The notes under the pieces: model-generated
What the model was told of the DNA's origin: nothing
Databases searched by the model: none
The model's input: only the letters and a program-made list of their open reading frames with translations
Translations under genes and position numbers: made by a program
Part shown: positions 43,801-52,584 of the stretch, piece after piece
Position numbering within the stretch: the first letter of the stretch is position 1
Layout of the letters: the number at the start of each line of letters is the position of its first letter
From: Euphrasia confusa
Taxonomy: Eukaryota; Streptophyta; Magnoliopsida; Lamiales; Orobanchaceae
Assembly: GCA_954870475.1 (NCBI GenBank)
Contig: OX940954.1
Span: forward strand, 19,129,664 to 19,193,663
Direction: 5' to 3'
Length of the DNA: 64,000 nt

Positions 43801-46413
43801 GGGTTGATCTATGCCGTTGCCGATAGCCGATGGGTGAGTCCGGTTCACGTGGTCCCGAAGAAAGGAGGAATCACCGTGGTGGAGAACCAGAAAGGAGAGC
43901 TCCTTCCGACTCGTATCACTACTGGGTGGCGGATGTGCATTGACTATCGAAAGTTAAATGCCGCCACCCGAAAGGACCATTTTCCTCTTCCCTTTATTGA
44001 TCAATTACTTGATAAATTATCAGGACATGCATTTTACTGTTTTCTTGATGGCTTGTCAGGTTACTACCAGGTGGCGATAGCACCGGAGGATCAGGAGATG
44101 ACGAACTTCACATGCCCCATTGGTACTTATGCTTGGAGGAGGATGCCCTTCGGCTTGTGCAATGCACCGGGAACATTCCAGAGGTGTATGATGTCCATCT
44201 TCTCTGAGATGATAGGTAATTTCATGGAAGTATTTATGGATGATTTCTCTGTGTTTGGCTCTTCGTTTGATGATTGCTTGGGTAAGCTTGATAAGGTCCT
44301 TAAGAGGTGTATCGAGAGTAGTCTTACCTTGAGTTGGGAGAAGAGTCATTTCATGGTGACTAGTGGGATAGTGCTAGGACATATGGTGTCTAGTCGGGGG
44401 ATAGAGGTTGATAGAGCTAAGATTGAGGTTATTGAGCGACTACCCCCTCCCATTAATGTTAAGGGCATCCGTAGCTTCCTTGGCAACGCCGGGTTTTATA
44501 GGAGGTTCATTAAGGATTTTTCCAAGATTAGCCAACCTTTGTGTCATTTGCTAGGGCAAGACGTTGAGTTTAAGTTCGATGAGTCGTGTCTAGTAGCCTT
44601 TAATACACTTAAGGAGAAGCTCACCTCAGCCCCGGTAGTCGTAGCACCTAATTGGGAGTTACCTTTTGAGATTATGTGTGATGCGTCTAACTCAGCGGTA
44701 GGAGCGGTTCTTGGTCAGAAAGTGGATAAGTTGCTTAGGGTTATTTATTATGCTAGTGTGACCCTCAATAGTGCTCAAACCAACTACACCACTACCGAGA
44801 AAGAGTTGCTAGCGGTTGTGTTTTCCTTGGATAAGTTTAGGTCTTACATCATAGGGTCTAAAGTTATTGTCCATAGCGACCACCAAGCCCTACGACATTT
44901 GCTAGCTAAGGCTCAAGCCAAACCGAGGTTGATTAGATGGATCCTTTTACTACAAGAGTTTGATGTAGAAATTAAGGATATGAAGGGGTGTGAGAACGCA
45001 GTAGCCGACCACTTATCTAGGCTAGAGCCACCCCCTGAGATTTTAGGACATAGTATTGATGGTTCGATTCCCGACTCTTTCCCTTATGAGCTTGCTATGG
45101 CTATGACCCCGGTACCTTGGTACGCGGATATTGTGAACTTTTTGGTTGCAGGAGCTTTAAGGGAAGAGATGACTTCTCAAGAAAAGGCGAGGTTCGAGCA
45201 TTTGTCCCAAGAGTACTTTTGGTCGGACCCCTATCTCTACAAGTTCGGGAAAGATGAGGTGATCCGTCGATGTCTCCCGGAGGAAGAGCAAGCGGACGTA
45301 CTCAAGTGTTGCCACCACGACGAGAGTGGAGGTCACTTTGGGGGTCATAAAACCGCCCACAAAGTCCTCCAATCAGGTTTGTTTTGGCCATCTCTTTTCC
45401 GTGATGCAATTGATTATTGCAAAGCTTGTGACCGGTGCCAACGCATGGGGAACATAGGTAAACGTGATGAAATGCCCTTAAATATTAACTTAGCGGTTGA
45501 AATCTTTGATGTTTGGGGTATTGATTTTATGGGGCCCTTCCCTGTGTCTTTTGGTTTTGAGTACATTTTATTGGGTGTTGATTATTTGTCCAAGTGGGTC
45601 GAAGCGATCCCCACTAGGACATGTGATGCTAAAGTTGTTCTCAAGTTTGTGCAGGAGAATATTCTTTCTAGGTTCGGATTCCCGAAGGCCATTATCAGCG
45701 ATGGCGGGAAGCACTTTTGCAACAAACTTTTCGAGAAGTTGATGGTCAAGAATGGCATCAATCACAAAATAGCCACGGCTTATCATCCACAAACGTCCGG
45801 GCAAGCCGAGACAAGTAACCGTCAAGTGAAGGAGATCTTCGAAAAGACCGTGAAACCTTCCCGCAAGGATTGGTCAGAGAGACTAAACTCAGCTCTATGG
45901 GCTTATCGGACCGCATACAAGACGGTGATTGGAATGAGTCCCTACCGGCTCGTCTTTGGAAAATATTGTCACTTACCGGTGGAGATCGAGCACCGAGCTT
46001 ATTGGGCGATCAAGGCCACCAACATGGACTTAATGGAAGGTGGAGAAGCCCGAGCCTTGGAAATGTCCGAGCTAGAGGAAATGCGTAACGAGGCTTACGA
46101 GAACTCTCGTATTTACAAGGAGAAGGTGAAGATGGTGCATGATAAGAGGATAAAAAACAAGGAGCTAAAAGCCGGGATGAAGGTACTCTTATTCAACTCG
46201 AGGCTCCGGTTGTTCCCCGGGAAACTCAAATCGAGGTGGAGTGGACCGTATGAGATTTTAGAGGTGTTCCCGTATGGAGTTGTTAAGCTCTACGATCCGA
46301 AGACGAAAGAGGCATTTCAAGTCAATGGCCATCGAGTTAAACCGTATATCGAGGGAGAACCGCAAACCATCGGAGTAGAGTCGATTCTACTCTACGATGT
46401 CTCTTATGAATAA
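40882..46413 (+). CDS. Athila-type gypsy gag-pol polyprotein of E, intact
   Basis: 1843 codons from ATG at 40882 (MVGTRSQSTEL). The frame is open 14 codons further up from a TTG, but the ATG is the usual Athila start. In order: Retrotrans_gag core (FPLGALDDDQLRLKCIPYAL, about residues 130-260), zinc knuckle CSLCGEIGHFSSTC (from 321), and a Gln/Asn-rich linker. Protease has DLGAGINLMP at 697; Athila proteases usually read DLGAS, so the Ser-to-Gly change is notable. Reverse transcriptase has FMDDFS (D1120, D1121). RNase H begins MCDASNSAVGAVL (D1267). Integrase has an HHCC region GHFGGHKTAHKVL...CKACDRCQ and D1548, D1607, E1643 with 35-residue spacing. No internal stops. It may be functional apart from the protease change. 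Confidence 0.95.
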   Translation: MVGTRSQSTELAPVIVNINRRKSISRCANLDDNSSSDFSITDSESEAENSTMVDNNNNNNNNAAQPPLFGDLTHPQIDGASSCIVLNDAARRYDLKAHHLAQLPQFSGTANEDALNFVREFYTALHAFPLGALDDDQLRLKCIPYALRDRAKNWLLSLEPDSITTWKDMYREFITRFYPQQKTFDLKGQICAFEQEPGEFFHEAWERFRSLLRQCPHHDLTPNSIIQFFYKGLSREDQKEVKTAAGGNISGRNSDEMTEIFKSLSAESRQTSSRGSSSYARSEGSVNAQLAKQVADLTKKVQMLETTEEQPKRHIYRVEPCSLCGEIGHFSSTCGQGMPSPPQMMDQNYGPEVQVNAMQGYNQQGNQKYDPYSNTYNPAWKNHPNFSWKQDQPQTQGQGSQQNYNNPNRYQNSGNQNWQNNQNYQRPQYQQQHQSYHPPPPQPQQVPPKTSDLDEKFASFMAATQAILNNNQQKIDGVESNMTNQNAAIKRIETQVGQMASRMNEIAQANQKDQIPSQPHQAKAVTVLRSGRVIDNHVEMPTEEVEEDIPTPKVAEQRVPVDEPKEKPVEIPVKAPETSRAALHKADNPYRPPVPPYPHRLRNEKQDQQFSEIYQLLSKVNVNLPLLDIIRNIPSYVKFFKDLASRKRRFTDNEKVVVSEVASAILQHKLPEKQRDPGSFNIMIAVGNGKEVSGMLDLGAGINLMPYAVYEKLELGDLKPTRMCLQLADRSIRYPKGIVEDILVQVGGLIVPVDFVVLDVGEVPENGRDHAILLGRPFMATTNTVIDVKNGALEMTVLGEKVSFSVRTGKATPAAMYRENCSFVDRIEDEVEASFIEESSPEVLEGEEEKLTDPTFVRPSSQEAEIEAPKNKVELKQLPSHLKYVFLEDGEQKPVIISATLRAEDEEALVAILKQNKKAFGWSLGDIRGIDPSVCMHRIILEEGSIPKRDGQRRLNPVLMEVVRTEIYKLLDEGLIYAVADSRWVSPVHVVPKKGGITVVENQKGELLPTRITTGWRMCIDYRKLNAATRKDHFPLPFIDQLLDKLSGHAFYCFLDGLSGYYQVAIAPEDQEMTNFTCPIGTYAWRRMPFGLCNAPGTFQRCMMSIFSEMIGNFMEVFMDDFSVFGSSFDDCLGKLDKVLKRCIESSLTLSWEKSHFMVTSGIVLGHMVSSRGIEVDRAKIEVIERLPPPINVKGIRSFLGNAGFYRRFIKDFSKISQPLCHLLGQDVEFKFDESCLVAFNTLKEKLTSAPVVVAPNWELPFEIMCDASNSAVGAVLGQKVDKLLRVIYYASVTLNSAQTNYTTTEKELLAVVFSLDKFRSYIIGSKVIVHSDHQALRHLLAKAQAKPRLIRWILLLQEFDVEIKDMKGCENAVADHLSRLEPPPEILGHSIDGSIPDSFPYELAMAMTPVPWYADIVNFLVAGALREEMTSQEKARFEHLSQEYFWSDPYLYKFGKDEVIRRCLPEEEQADVLKCCHHDESGGHFGGHKTAHKVLQSGLFWPSLFRDAIDYCKACDRCQRMGNIGKRDEMPLNINLAVEIFDVWGIDFMGPFPVSFGFEYILLGVDYLSKWVEAIPTRTCDAKVVLKFVQENILSRFGFPKAIISDGGKHFCNKLFEKLMVKNGINHKIATAYHPQTSGQAETSNRQVKEIFEKTVKPSRKDWSERLNSALWAYRTAYKTVIGMSPYRLVFGKYCHLPVEIEHRAYWAIKATNMDLMEGGEARALEMSELEEMRNEAYENSRIYKEKVKMVHDKRIKNKELKAGMKVLLFNSRLRLFPGKLKSRWSGPYEILEVFPYGVVKLYDPKTKEAFQVNGHRVKPYIEGEPQTIGVESILLYDVSYE

Positions 46414-46836
46414 GAGCTTATTAGTCGAGCTCGAGACGATAAACGAGCATCGCGTGGAGACTATTCCACGGACCGTACTGCTCATTCGGTTCCCAAAATG
46501 AGCGCTGCGTGGGGGCCTACCCACGATTTGTCAAGCTCAAGACATAAAATGAGCATTATTCGGTCGTTGAGAAGAAGGAAGTGGAAACTCGAGCTGTTCA
46601 AAAGGAAGTATTAAAAGTTGAAATAATCAGCAACAGCCTAGCTAGCGCTAGTCTCCGTAGCGGCTGCCCACTCAAAATATCAGAAAATCCTGGAAACCGA
46701 ACCTAGCAGTCGCTCTTTTCTGTAGCAGGAGCTGAGTCCAACTTCCAGAGAATCTGCTATTTTCGAACCAGCAAGTGCTTGGTCTTGTAGCGCCTGCCCA
46801 TTTTCATTAATAATAAAAAATTATTATTATTATTAT

Positions 46837-46909
<73 letters not shown>

Positions 46910-47307
46910 TTAGATTCCAAACCCTACACCCAAATTCCATCTACCCCTTTCTCCTACTTACACGATTCAAAATATCACCCCAAAATTCACAAATCCGATC
47001 GACCTCCAGCCACCCTAAAAACCAGCCCCGTCTCCGCCCCGATTCCGTTCAGCACCCCGTCTCCGCCCTAATTCCGTTCAGCACCCCGTCTCCGCCCCGA
47101 TTCCGTTCAGAATAGCCCGCCCCCGCCGACTCCAGCGCCCTCGAGAACCACCTCCAGCCCGTCGACTCCTGCGACTCAGCAGCCGCAACCGCCATCGCCG
47201 CTCGCCGAGACATCTCCGACCCGGACCACTCCTTCACTGCCCCGCTGCCACCGCGACTAGACCGATCAGCAGCCCCCTCCGACACCTAGCAGCAACCTTC
47301 GTCTTCG
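46414..47307 (+). other. Spacer between pol and second ORF of E
   Basis: Non-coding. Holds GCGCTGCGTGGGGGCCTACCC (an Athila-like motif), further AGC-NNNN-GCT-like decamers at about 46640-46800, a (TAA)n/(TTA)n microsatellite at 46821-46912, and three tandem copies of a 29-bp CCCCGTCTCCGCCC-type repeat at about 47023-47109. Confidence 0.7.
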
Positions 47308-48731
47308 ATGGCCCCGAGAAAGACGAGAACGCCGGCCCCGAAAGTCGCCCCGGTCAAGAAAGCAAACCCGGCCCCAAGACAGAAGAGAACGCCGGCCCCG
47401 AAAGTCGCCTCGGTCAAGAAAGCAAACCCGGCCCCAAGAAAGAAGAAAACGCCGGCCCCGAAAGTTGCCCCGGCCCCGAAAGCCAACCCAAAACGGAAGC
47501 GTGTCGCTTCGGCCTCCGACACTTCAGAAAACTCCGACACCTCCGAAACCTCCGACTACTCCGAAAACTCCGACAACGAGTCCGATGATATCGTTGCTCC
47601 CGTCTCCGATGACATCGATGCCCCCGTCTCCGATGATATCGGTGTCCCCGTCGACCTCCGTGATAAGTACAGGGCCAACTTCTCCATCTACCATGACAAT
47701 GAAGGTAAAAGGCTTCAACTTTTCACTGCCAAAAAATTTTCGTATCCTCGTCCATTGTATTGGGATTTAATTAAGAGGCTGGATTTGGAGGACGATGTGA
47801 AAATGTATTTGGAGCTGTTGGGATTAACCGAGTTTGAGAAGATGTCATTTCGGTTTTCGGAAACTCTTGGGTTGGAAATGTTGTGCACATTTAAAATTCA
47901 TGATAAGGGAAAGTATGTGACATGTCGATTGAAGAATACAGAATATCGTTTCGATGTTGGAGATTTTGAGAAAGCACTTGGGCTGCCTTCTGTAGGTGTT
48001 ATTAAGGAAGTCAAAAAGGGGTTCAACAAACAGGATGCGTGGGAGAAGTTAACAAGTTGTAGAAACTTTGGTTCTTCTGATGGCCCCAGCTCGTTTATCA
48101 TTGACCCAGCCGTGGTAATTGTTCACCGATTCTTTACATATAACATCTCTGGTAAATCGGGGGTAGTAAGGTTAATCCTTCAGAATTGTATTTCATCCAT
48201 TCGGCGCTTGAAGGCCACAAATCATCCCCGGTCAAATACCTTTGGAAACAGATCTTGTCGACTAAGAACCGAACCTTGTCGCATGCTTCCTTCTTCCACA
48301 TTGCCACTCGTCTTGCCGTATACAAAAAGATAGTGAATCTCGCGGATCCTCAACCAGACTCCTTGCGGTTTGGCTCGACGATTCGGGGTATCGATGAACG
48401 TGAGCTCGTCAAAACAGGACTTCTTCACAAGGAAGAGGATATCGTTATTCCTCATGCCGAACGATTGGCTGTCGCCCAATACTTGAAAAATCTGGAATCG
48501 AGATCCTCTACTAGCACTGCCCCTCCTACCAGGATCCAACGTCCGGCGGCTACCGCTGAGGAGCAGGAAGATGATACCGGCATTGCCAACCGCACACTCT
48601 ACGACCAGTTGATAGCACGGATGGTCTCCGACCGCGAGCACAGTGACGCCCAATATGCACAGCTAAATAAACGACTCGATGAGATTATGGCCATTCTACG
48701 GCCAACGCACCAGCCACCACCCGAGCCTTGA
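47308..48731 (+). pseudogene. Athila ORF1-like second ORF of E, one frameshift
   Basis: The first frame begins MAPRKTRTPAPKVAPVKKAN and carries three 20-residue Pro/Ala/Lys repeats, a KRKR basic motif and a Ser/Asp acidic stretch. A globular part then starts DLRDKYRANFSIYHDNEGKR and runs to HRFFTYNISGKSG. Homology then continues in another frame (NPSELYFIHSALEGHKSSPV...ATRLAVYKKI) from about 48168, ending PPPEP and TGA at 48731. The layout and words such as FxxxALGLP fit the plant Athila ORF-1 family found downstream of pol; the function is not established. No signal peptide or membrane segment was seen, which argues against an envelope role. The histone-H1-like start suggests nucleic-acid or nuclear binding. 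Confidence 0.65.
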
Positions 48732-49643
48732 GGATCGACCGTAACTTCTTACGGTCGCAGTATGTACATAGTCTTTTTCTTTCTATTTTAATTTTTATTT
48801 CTAGTTTTTGTTTTCTTTCTTTTTTTTTCCTTTCTTCTTTGTTTTGCTTTGGTGGGTGTCCTATTATGTAGGTTGTTTTCCCGTCGCTATTGGACTTCTC
48901 CTCGAGGTCGCCTTCTTTTGAGGTCCATACATCCATGAGGACACGGATTAGCCCACGTGTGGGGGGGTTTGCTTCCTTTTCCCTTGTCTTGTTTTTCTTT
49001 CTCCTCTATTCTTATGTGCGTGTATGCCTTTGTCAGTGTTGATAACTTCCCATATGTGCTAGAATTATCATGTCAGCATGTGTTAGATTATGCATGTATG
49101 CTAAGTGCTTTATTTCGTCTCTTAAAGTGCGGTAGATTCTTGGTGCTTGAGGTCGGTATATGAATAGTTTTTGATCCCGTGTCTAGTTGCAGTGGAGTAA
49201 TGGTGAGATAATCGCATGTTGGCTATGACATTTTCCAAATACCTTGTGAGATTTTGGAGCCTCTTTAGCTTTCTTCTATGTGCGACATATGATTCGTTGT
49301 CTTTCGAGCTTCTTATTTCTTTGTTCTATGTCATGTGTGCCCGTATGAACTAGAGATAGCTAGGCCGTGCTTAAGTTGTTACTTGAGGCTTGTATATCAT
49401 AACTTACTTGATTTTGAATGTGATTGGGATATGATCGATTAGGATAGCCATTTTTAGCCACTTACTTTTGACCCCGAGCCCGTCGTGGGACACCCTAGTA
49501 ACCCCGTTGAGCCTACGATTAGCCTTTTCTTTTTGTCCTATATTCCGTGGAGGAAGGAAGAGAAATATTGTTGTTGAGGGTACGAAAGGTGTTGTTTTAT
49601 ACGTTGTGATTCCTTTGTAATAATTTGAGACGTGTTATAAGTC

Positions 49644-49687
<44 letters not shown>

Positions 49688-49793
49688 GAAAAAAAAAAGA
49701 GAAAAAGAAAATGAGACATGTTATAAGTCTAAAAAAAAAAAATAGAGAAAAATAAAATGAGACATGTTATAAGTCTCCAAAATGAGGGGGAGT
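48732..49793 (+). other. 3' non-coding region and polypurine tract of E
   Basis: No gene. Contains an A-rich run of about 90 bp from 49648, then three copies of GAGACRTGTTATAAGTCT near 49627, 49712 and 49759, and the purine tract AAAATGAGGGGGAGT (49779-49793). Confidence 0.75.
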
Positions 49794-50950
49794 TGAATCA
49801 TACGTTTTGTGTCGTTTTACTTGTTTCTTTTGGTGTGAGTTGTGTCGTTTAGAGTCATGTTTGTGAGTTATTCTCTTGGCATTGGTATGTTTGACCTTTA
49901 TGTGAAGTGTGCAGGCTTGTAGATTTTATTGGAGTGAAAAGAGCGAAGAAACAAGTTGGAACGAGTTAAGACGGAGTAGAGGACCGAAGCTGCTATCTAG
50001 CACCCGCTACATAACCTAGCACCTGCTAGGTCCAGATTCCAGCAACTCCTGTCCCCTTCACCTAGCGCCTGCTGAACACCCTAGCACCTGCTAGGCGCGA
50101 TATTTTGGCGTTGACCAAGTTTTGACCAGCTGTATAAGAATAGGGTTTTCCTATTCCGAAAACACTTTTTACTTTTTGTTTTTTTCTTTTCACGGACGCG
50201 AGCTTAGCCATTCTTTACTTTACGCTTTTTGGAGACAACTCGTGGTTCGATAGGTCGATTTCGACTTTGATTTTTCTTTGCTTGGATTGGTGAATTTAAT
50301 CGGTATAGATTCCGATTTCAAACACGTTAATTATTAGTAAGCTCTTATTCCTTTTCTTCGTGCTTGTGTTCTTAATTATTTTGTTTGATTAATTGATTGC
50401 TTGTTTATTCATGAATTATTCGATTTTCATATGCTTGATTTCAATTACTATTATGAGTAGCTAAATTCTCTAATAGGGTTAGGGTGAGTTAATTTTCGAC
50501 TTAGGTATTGAGTTCTAGTTCGCACACAAGGTGTTCGATAAAATTCTATTTTGATAAAAAGTTCACGACCGCGTTAGTACCAACCGGTAACGGACGTGCT
50601 AATGTAATTTTGCAAATTCTAATTTAATTTCGAAGTTGAAAATTAACGATCCCGATCCCTAGTCTTCTCTTTATTATTTGAACAATTTTATTTTTATTGC
50701 TTCCACCATTTACTTTTATTGCTTCTATTATTTACTTGTCTTATTTTATTAGTTTAGGATTAGTTTATTTAAAACAAAACCAACCAACAACATGCAATAT
50801 GCTATTTCTTTTCTTCTTTCTAGTTGCAAACAAATAAACATTTCTACACGCCGATTGTAGTGTTCCTCGAGACCGACTCGGGCGAGTTGTTTCGACAACT
50901 AGTTCGGAATATTTTTATTTGATTTTAGCCGCTACAAAATCGATTAATCA
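49794..50950 (+). repeat. 3' LTR of E
   Basis: 1157 bp, TGAATCA...GATTAATCA. Contains the uninterrupted version of the site where C inserted, and the same four AGC-NNNN-GCT decamers starting 49999. Followed by TTCTT. Confidence 0.95.
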
Positions 50951-51777
50951 TTCTTCAGGAACATTTAAAACTTATTGATACTACGAGAGCAATTTAATTT
51001 GATATTTCCAAACTTATTAATTTGATATTTATCGAATAATATCAAATCATGATGTTCTTCCAGAACGATCAATATAATATTTAAATCAGAGTATATGCTC
51101 TTCAGGAACATTCAATTTAATTGATATATTAAAAATAATTGATTTGATAATCATTCAGGAATATCAAATTTTCATAGAAATTCAAACTCATGTGGCTATC
51201 ACAATATTCAAGCAAATAACCATCGGGCTATTCAACAAGGTTTTGATTAACTTTTCCTAAAGTTTCACCCACTTTGGAATTCAGAAGTACCTCAATTGAT
51301 TCATGGGTCGAATTCGCACATACATGACTTGACCACGAAAAACTCGCACGATGTTCTTCAGAAACATTTAATTTTAACATTTCTTCGGAAATATAATATC
51401 ATATTCTTCATATCACAATGTTCTTTAGTAACGTTTAGTTTTGATATTTCTTCGGGAATATCATACCAGAATGTTCTTCAGGAACATTAAAATTTTAATT
51501 GATTTACTAGCCATAACTAATTTGATATTAAGTATCATATTATAATGTTCTTCAGGAACTTAAGCATAATTAATTTAATATTACTTCAAGAATATCATAT
51601 TATAATGTTCTTAAGAAATTAATCATAATTAATTTGATATTACTTCAAGAATATCAGATTATAATAATTAATTTGATATTATTTAGGAATATCAGATTAT
51701 AATGTTCTTCAAAAACATTAGACATTTATTTGCTTCCAGATGAGCAATTTATGAAAGAGTTCATGAATATCATATTT
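50951..51777 (-). other. Continuation of element G, TTCNG hairpin array
   Basis: AT-rich, non-coding. Dense hairpins with TTCNG-type loops: 51054-51066, 51379-51392 (ATTTC-TTCG-GAAAT), 51442-51463 (9-bp stem, TTCG loop), 51470-51488 (AATGTTC-TTCAG-GAACATT), and degenerate copies near 51095, 51160, 51355, 51546, 51606 and 51700. Confidence 0.65.
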
Positions 51778-52515
51778 GTTGACGATCGGACAATGTATAG
51801 TATGAAGAAAACAAGAATACCGAAAAAAAAGAAATCAACAATAAAATAGAGAAGACAAGAATTTACGTGGAAACCCAACTGGGAAAAACCACTGGAGGAA
51901 CGACGAACAATTCACTATAATATTGCTTCACGATTACAAGGATGATATACGCTCTAAACCCTCAAACCTCACGCAATAGCTATAGAATTATAATTGATCG
52001 TGTTTATGCCTATGTAGTAGCTCTCTTTATATAGGGGAGAGACCTAATTAATGTATGGAAACATTAATTCTCGCCCATAGCATGCCTTGTAGGAGAAGGA
52101 AACCTAAACGGACCAAAAATAGGACTTTCCATAAATTCCTCGCGCTGGAGAAAATGGCGACCGCTGACCGCTGTTTGCAACCTAGCGGTCGCTGGTCCAA
52201 TTTGGCGGGCGCTGAAAAGCCATCGGCGGTCGCCGAAACCCCCAATTCTTGGCAGTCCCGATTTTGATATCGAGACACAAAACGGCGACCGCCGTTTCCA
52301 AAACGGCGGTCGCTGAACACCCTTCACCGGGCGCTGCCCCTTGTCCGGCGAGCGCTGAACCAGTGATCGAACTTCGATCCTTCAGGTGATGCAACGGCGA
52401 CCGCTGTCGCCTCTCCCGCGAGCGCGGGACTTCACCGGCGACCGCTGTTTGACAACCAGCGGTCGCTGAACCTGTTCAGCGTCGTCTCCTTCTCGGTTTT
52501 GTGGCAAACTCAACA
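51778..52515 (-). repeat. 3' LTR of F
   Basis: 738 bp, plus-strand ends TGTTGAC and CTCAACA. Sense TATA box CTATATAAAGAG near 52025. The GC-rich part (52150-52490) carries a dozen or more GCGNNCGC octamers, such as AGCGGTCGCT, GGCGGTCGCC and GGCGACCGCC. Confidence 0.85.
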
Positions 52516-52529
52516 AATCTCCACCTTGG
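52516..52529 (-). other. Polypurine tract of F
   Basis: Sense CCAAGGTGGAGATT directly before TGTTGAG of the 3' LTR. Confidence 0.85.
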
Positions 52530-52584
52530 CACTAAACCGCGAACTTCCTTCGCCGTCCGTCTTCCTCCAAAAGCCCCTAAGGGC

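Larger units (their letters stand above)
30796..50950 (+). mobile_element. Athila-type Ty3/gypsy element E, hosting copia C
   Basis: Two roughly 1.16 kb LTRs (TGAATCA...GATTAATCA), tRNA-Asp primer site, one long gag-pol frame, a second Athila-ORF1-like frame and a purine tract. Target duplication TTCTT at 30791-30795 and 50951-50955. The 5' LTR is split by C. After removing C, the LTRs are 1161 and 1157 bp and differ by two small indels and a few substitutions, so E is fairly young. It is about 11.4 kb without C. Confidence 0.95.
28193..51777 (-). mobile_element. Minus-strand LTR element G (3' LTR and 3' non-coding region), split by E
   Basis: A 202-bp LTR at 28193-28394 is followed, read on the minus strand, by a purine tract and about 3.2 kb of internal sequence (28405-30795 plus 50951-51777) once element E is removed. 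E's duplication TTCTT joins the two parts exactly inside a hairpin motif. No pol was seen, so its coding part and other LTR would lie beyond 51777, separated by element F. The phrase CTCGTTAAAACC...GGAAAAAC recurs and is, from memory, common near the 3' end of plant copia elements. Confidence 0.6.

Noticed and set aside
47308..48731. Envelope gene of an endogenous retrovirus-like element
   Set aside because: No signal peptide, membrane segment or cleavage site seen; the basic repeat head and Athila ORF1-like words fit better.
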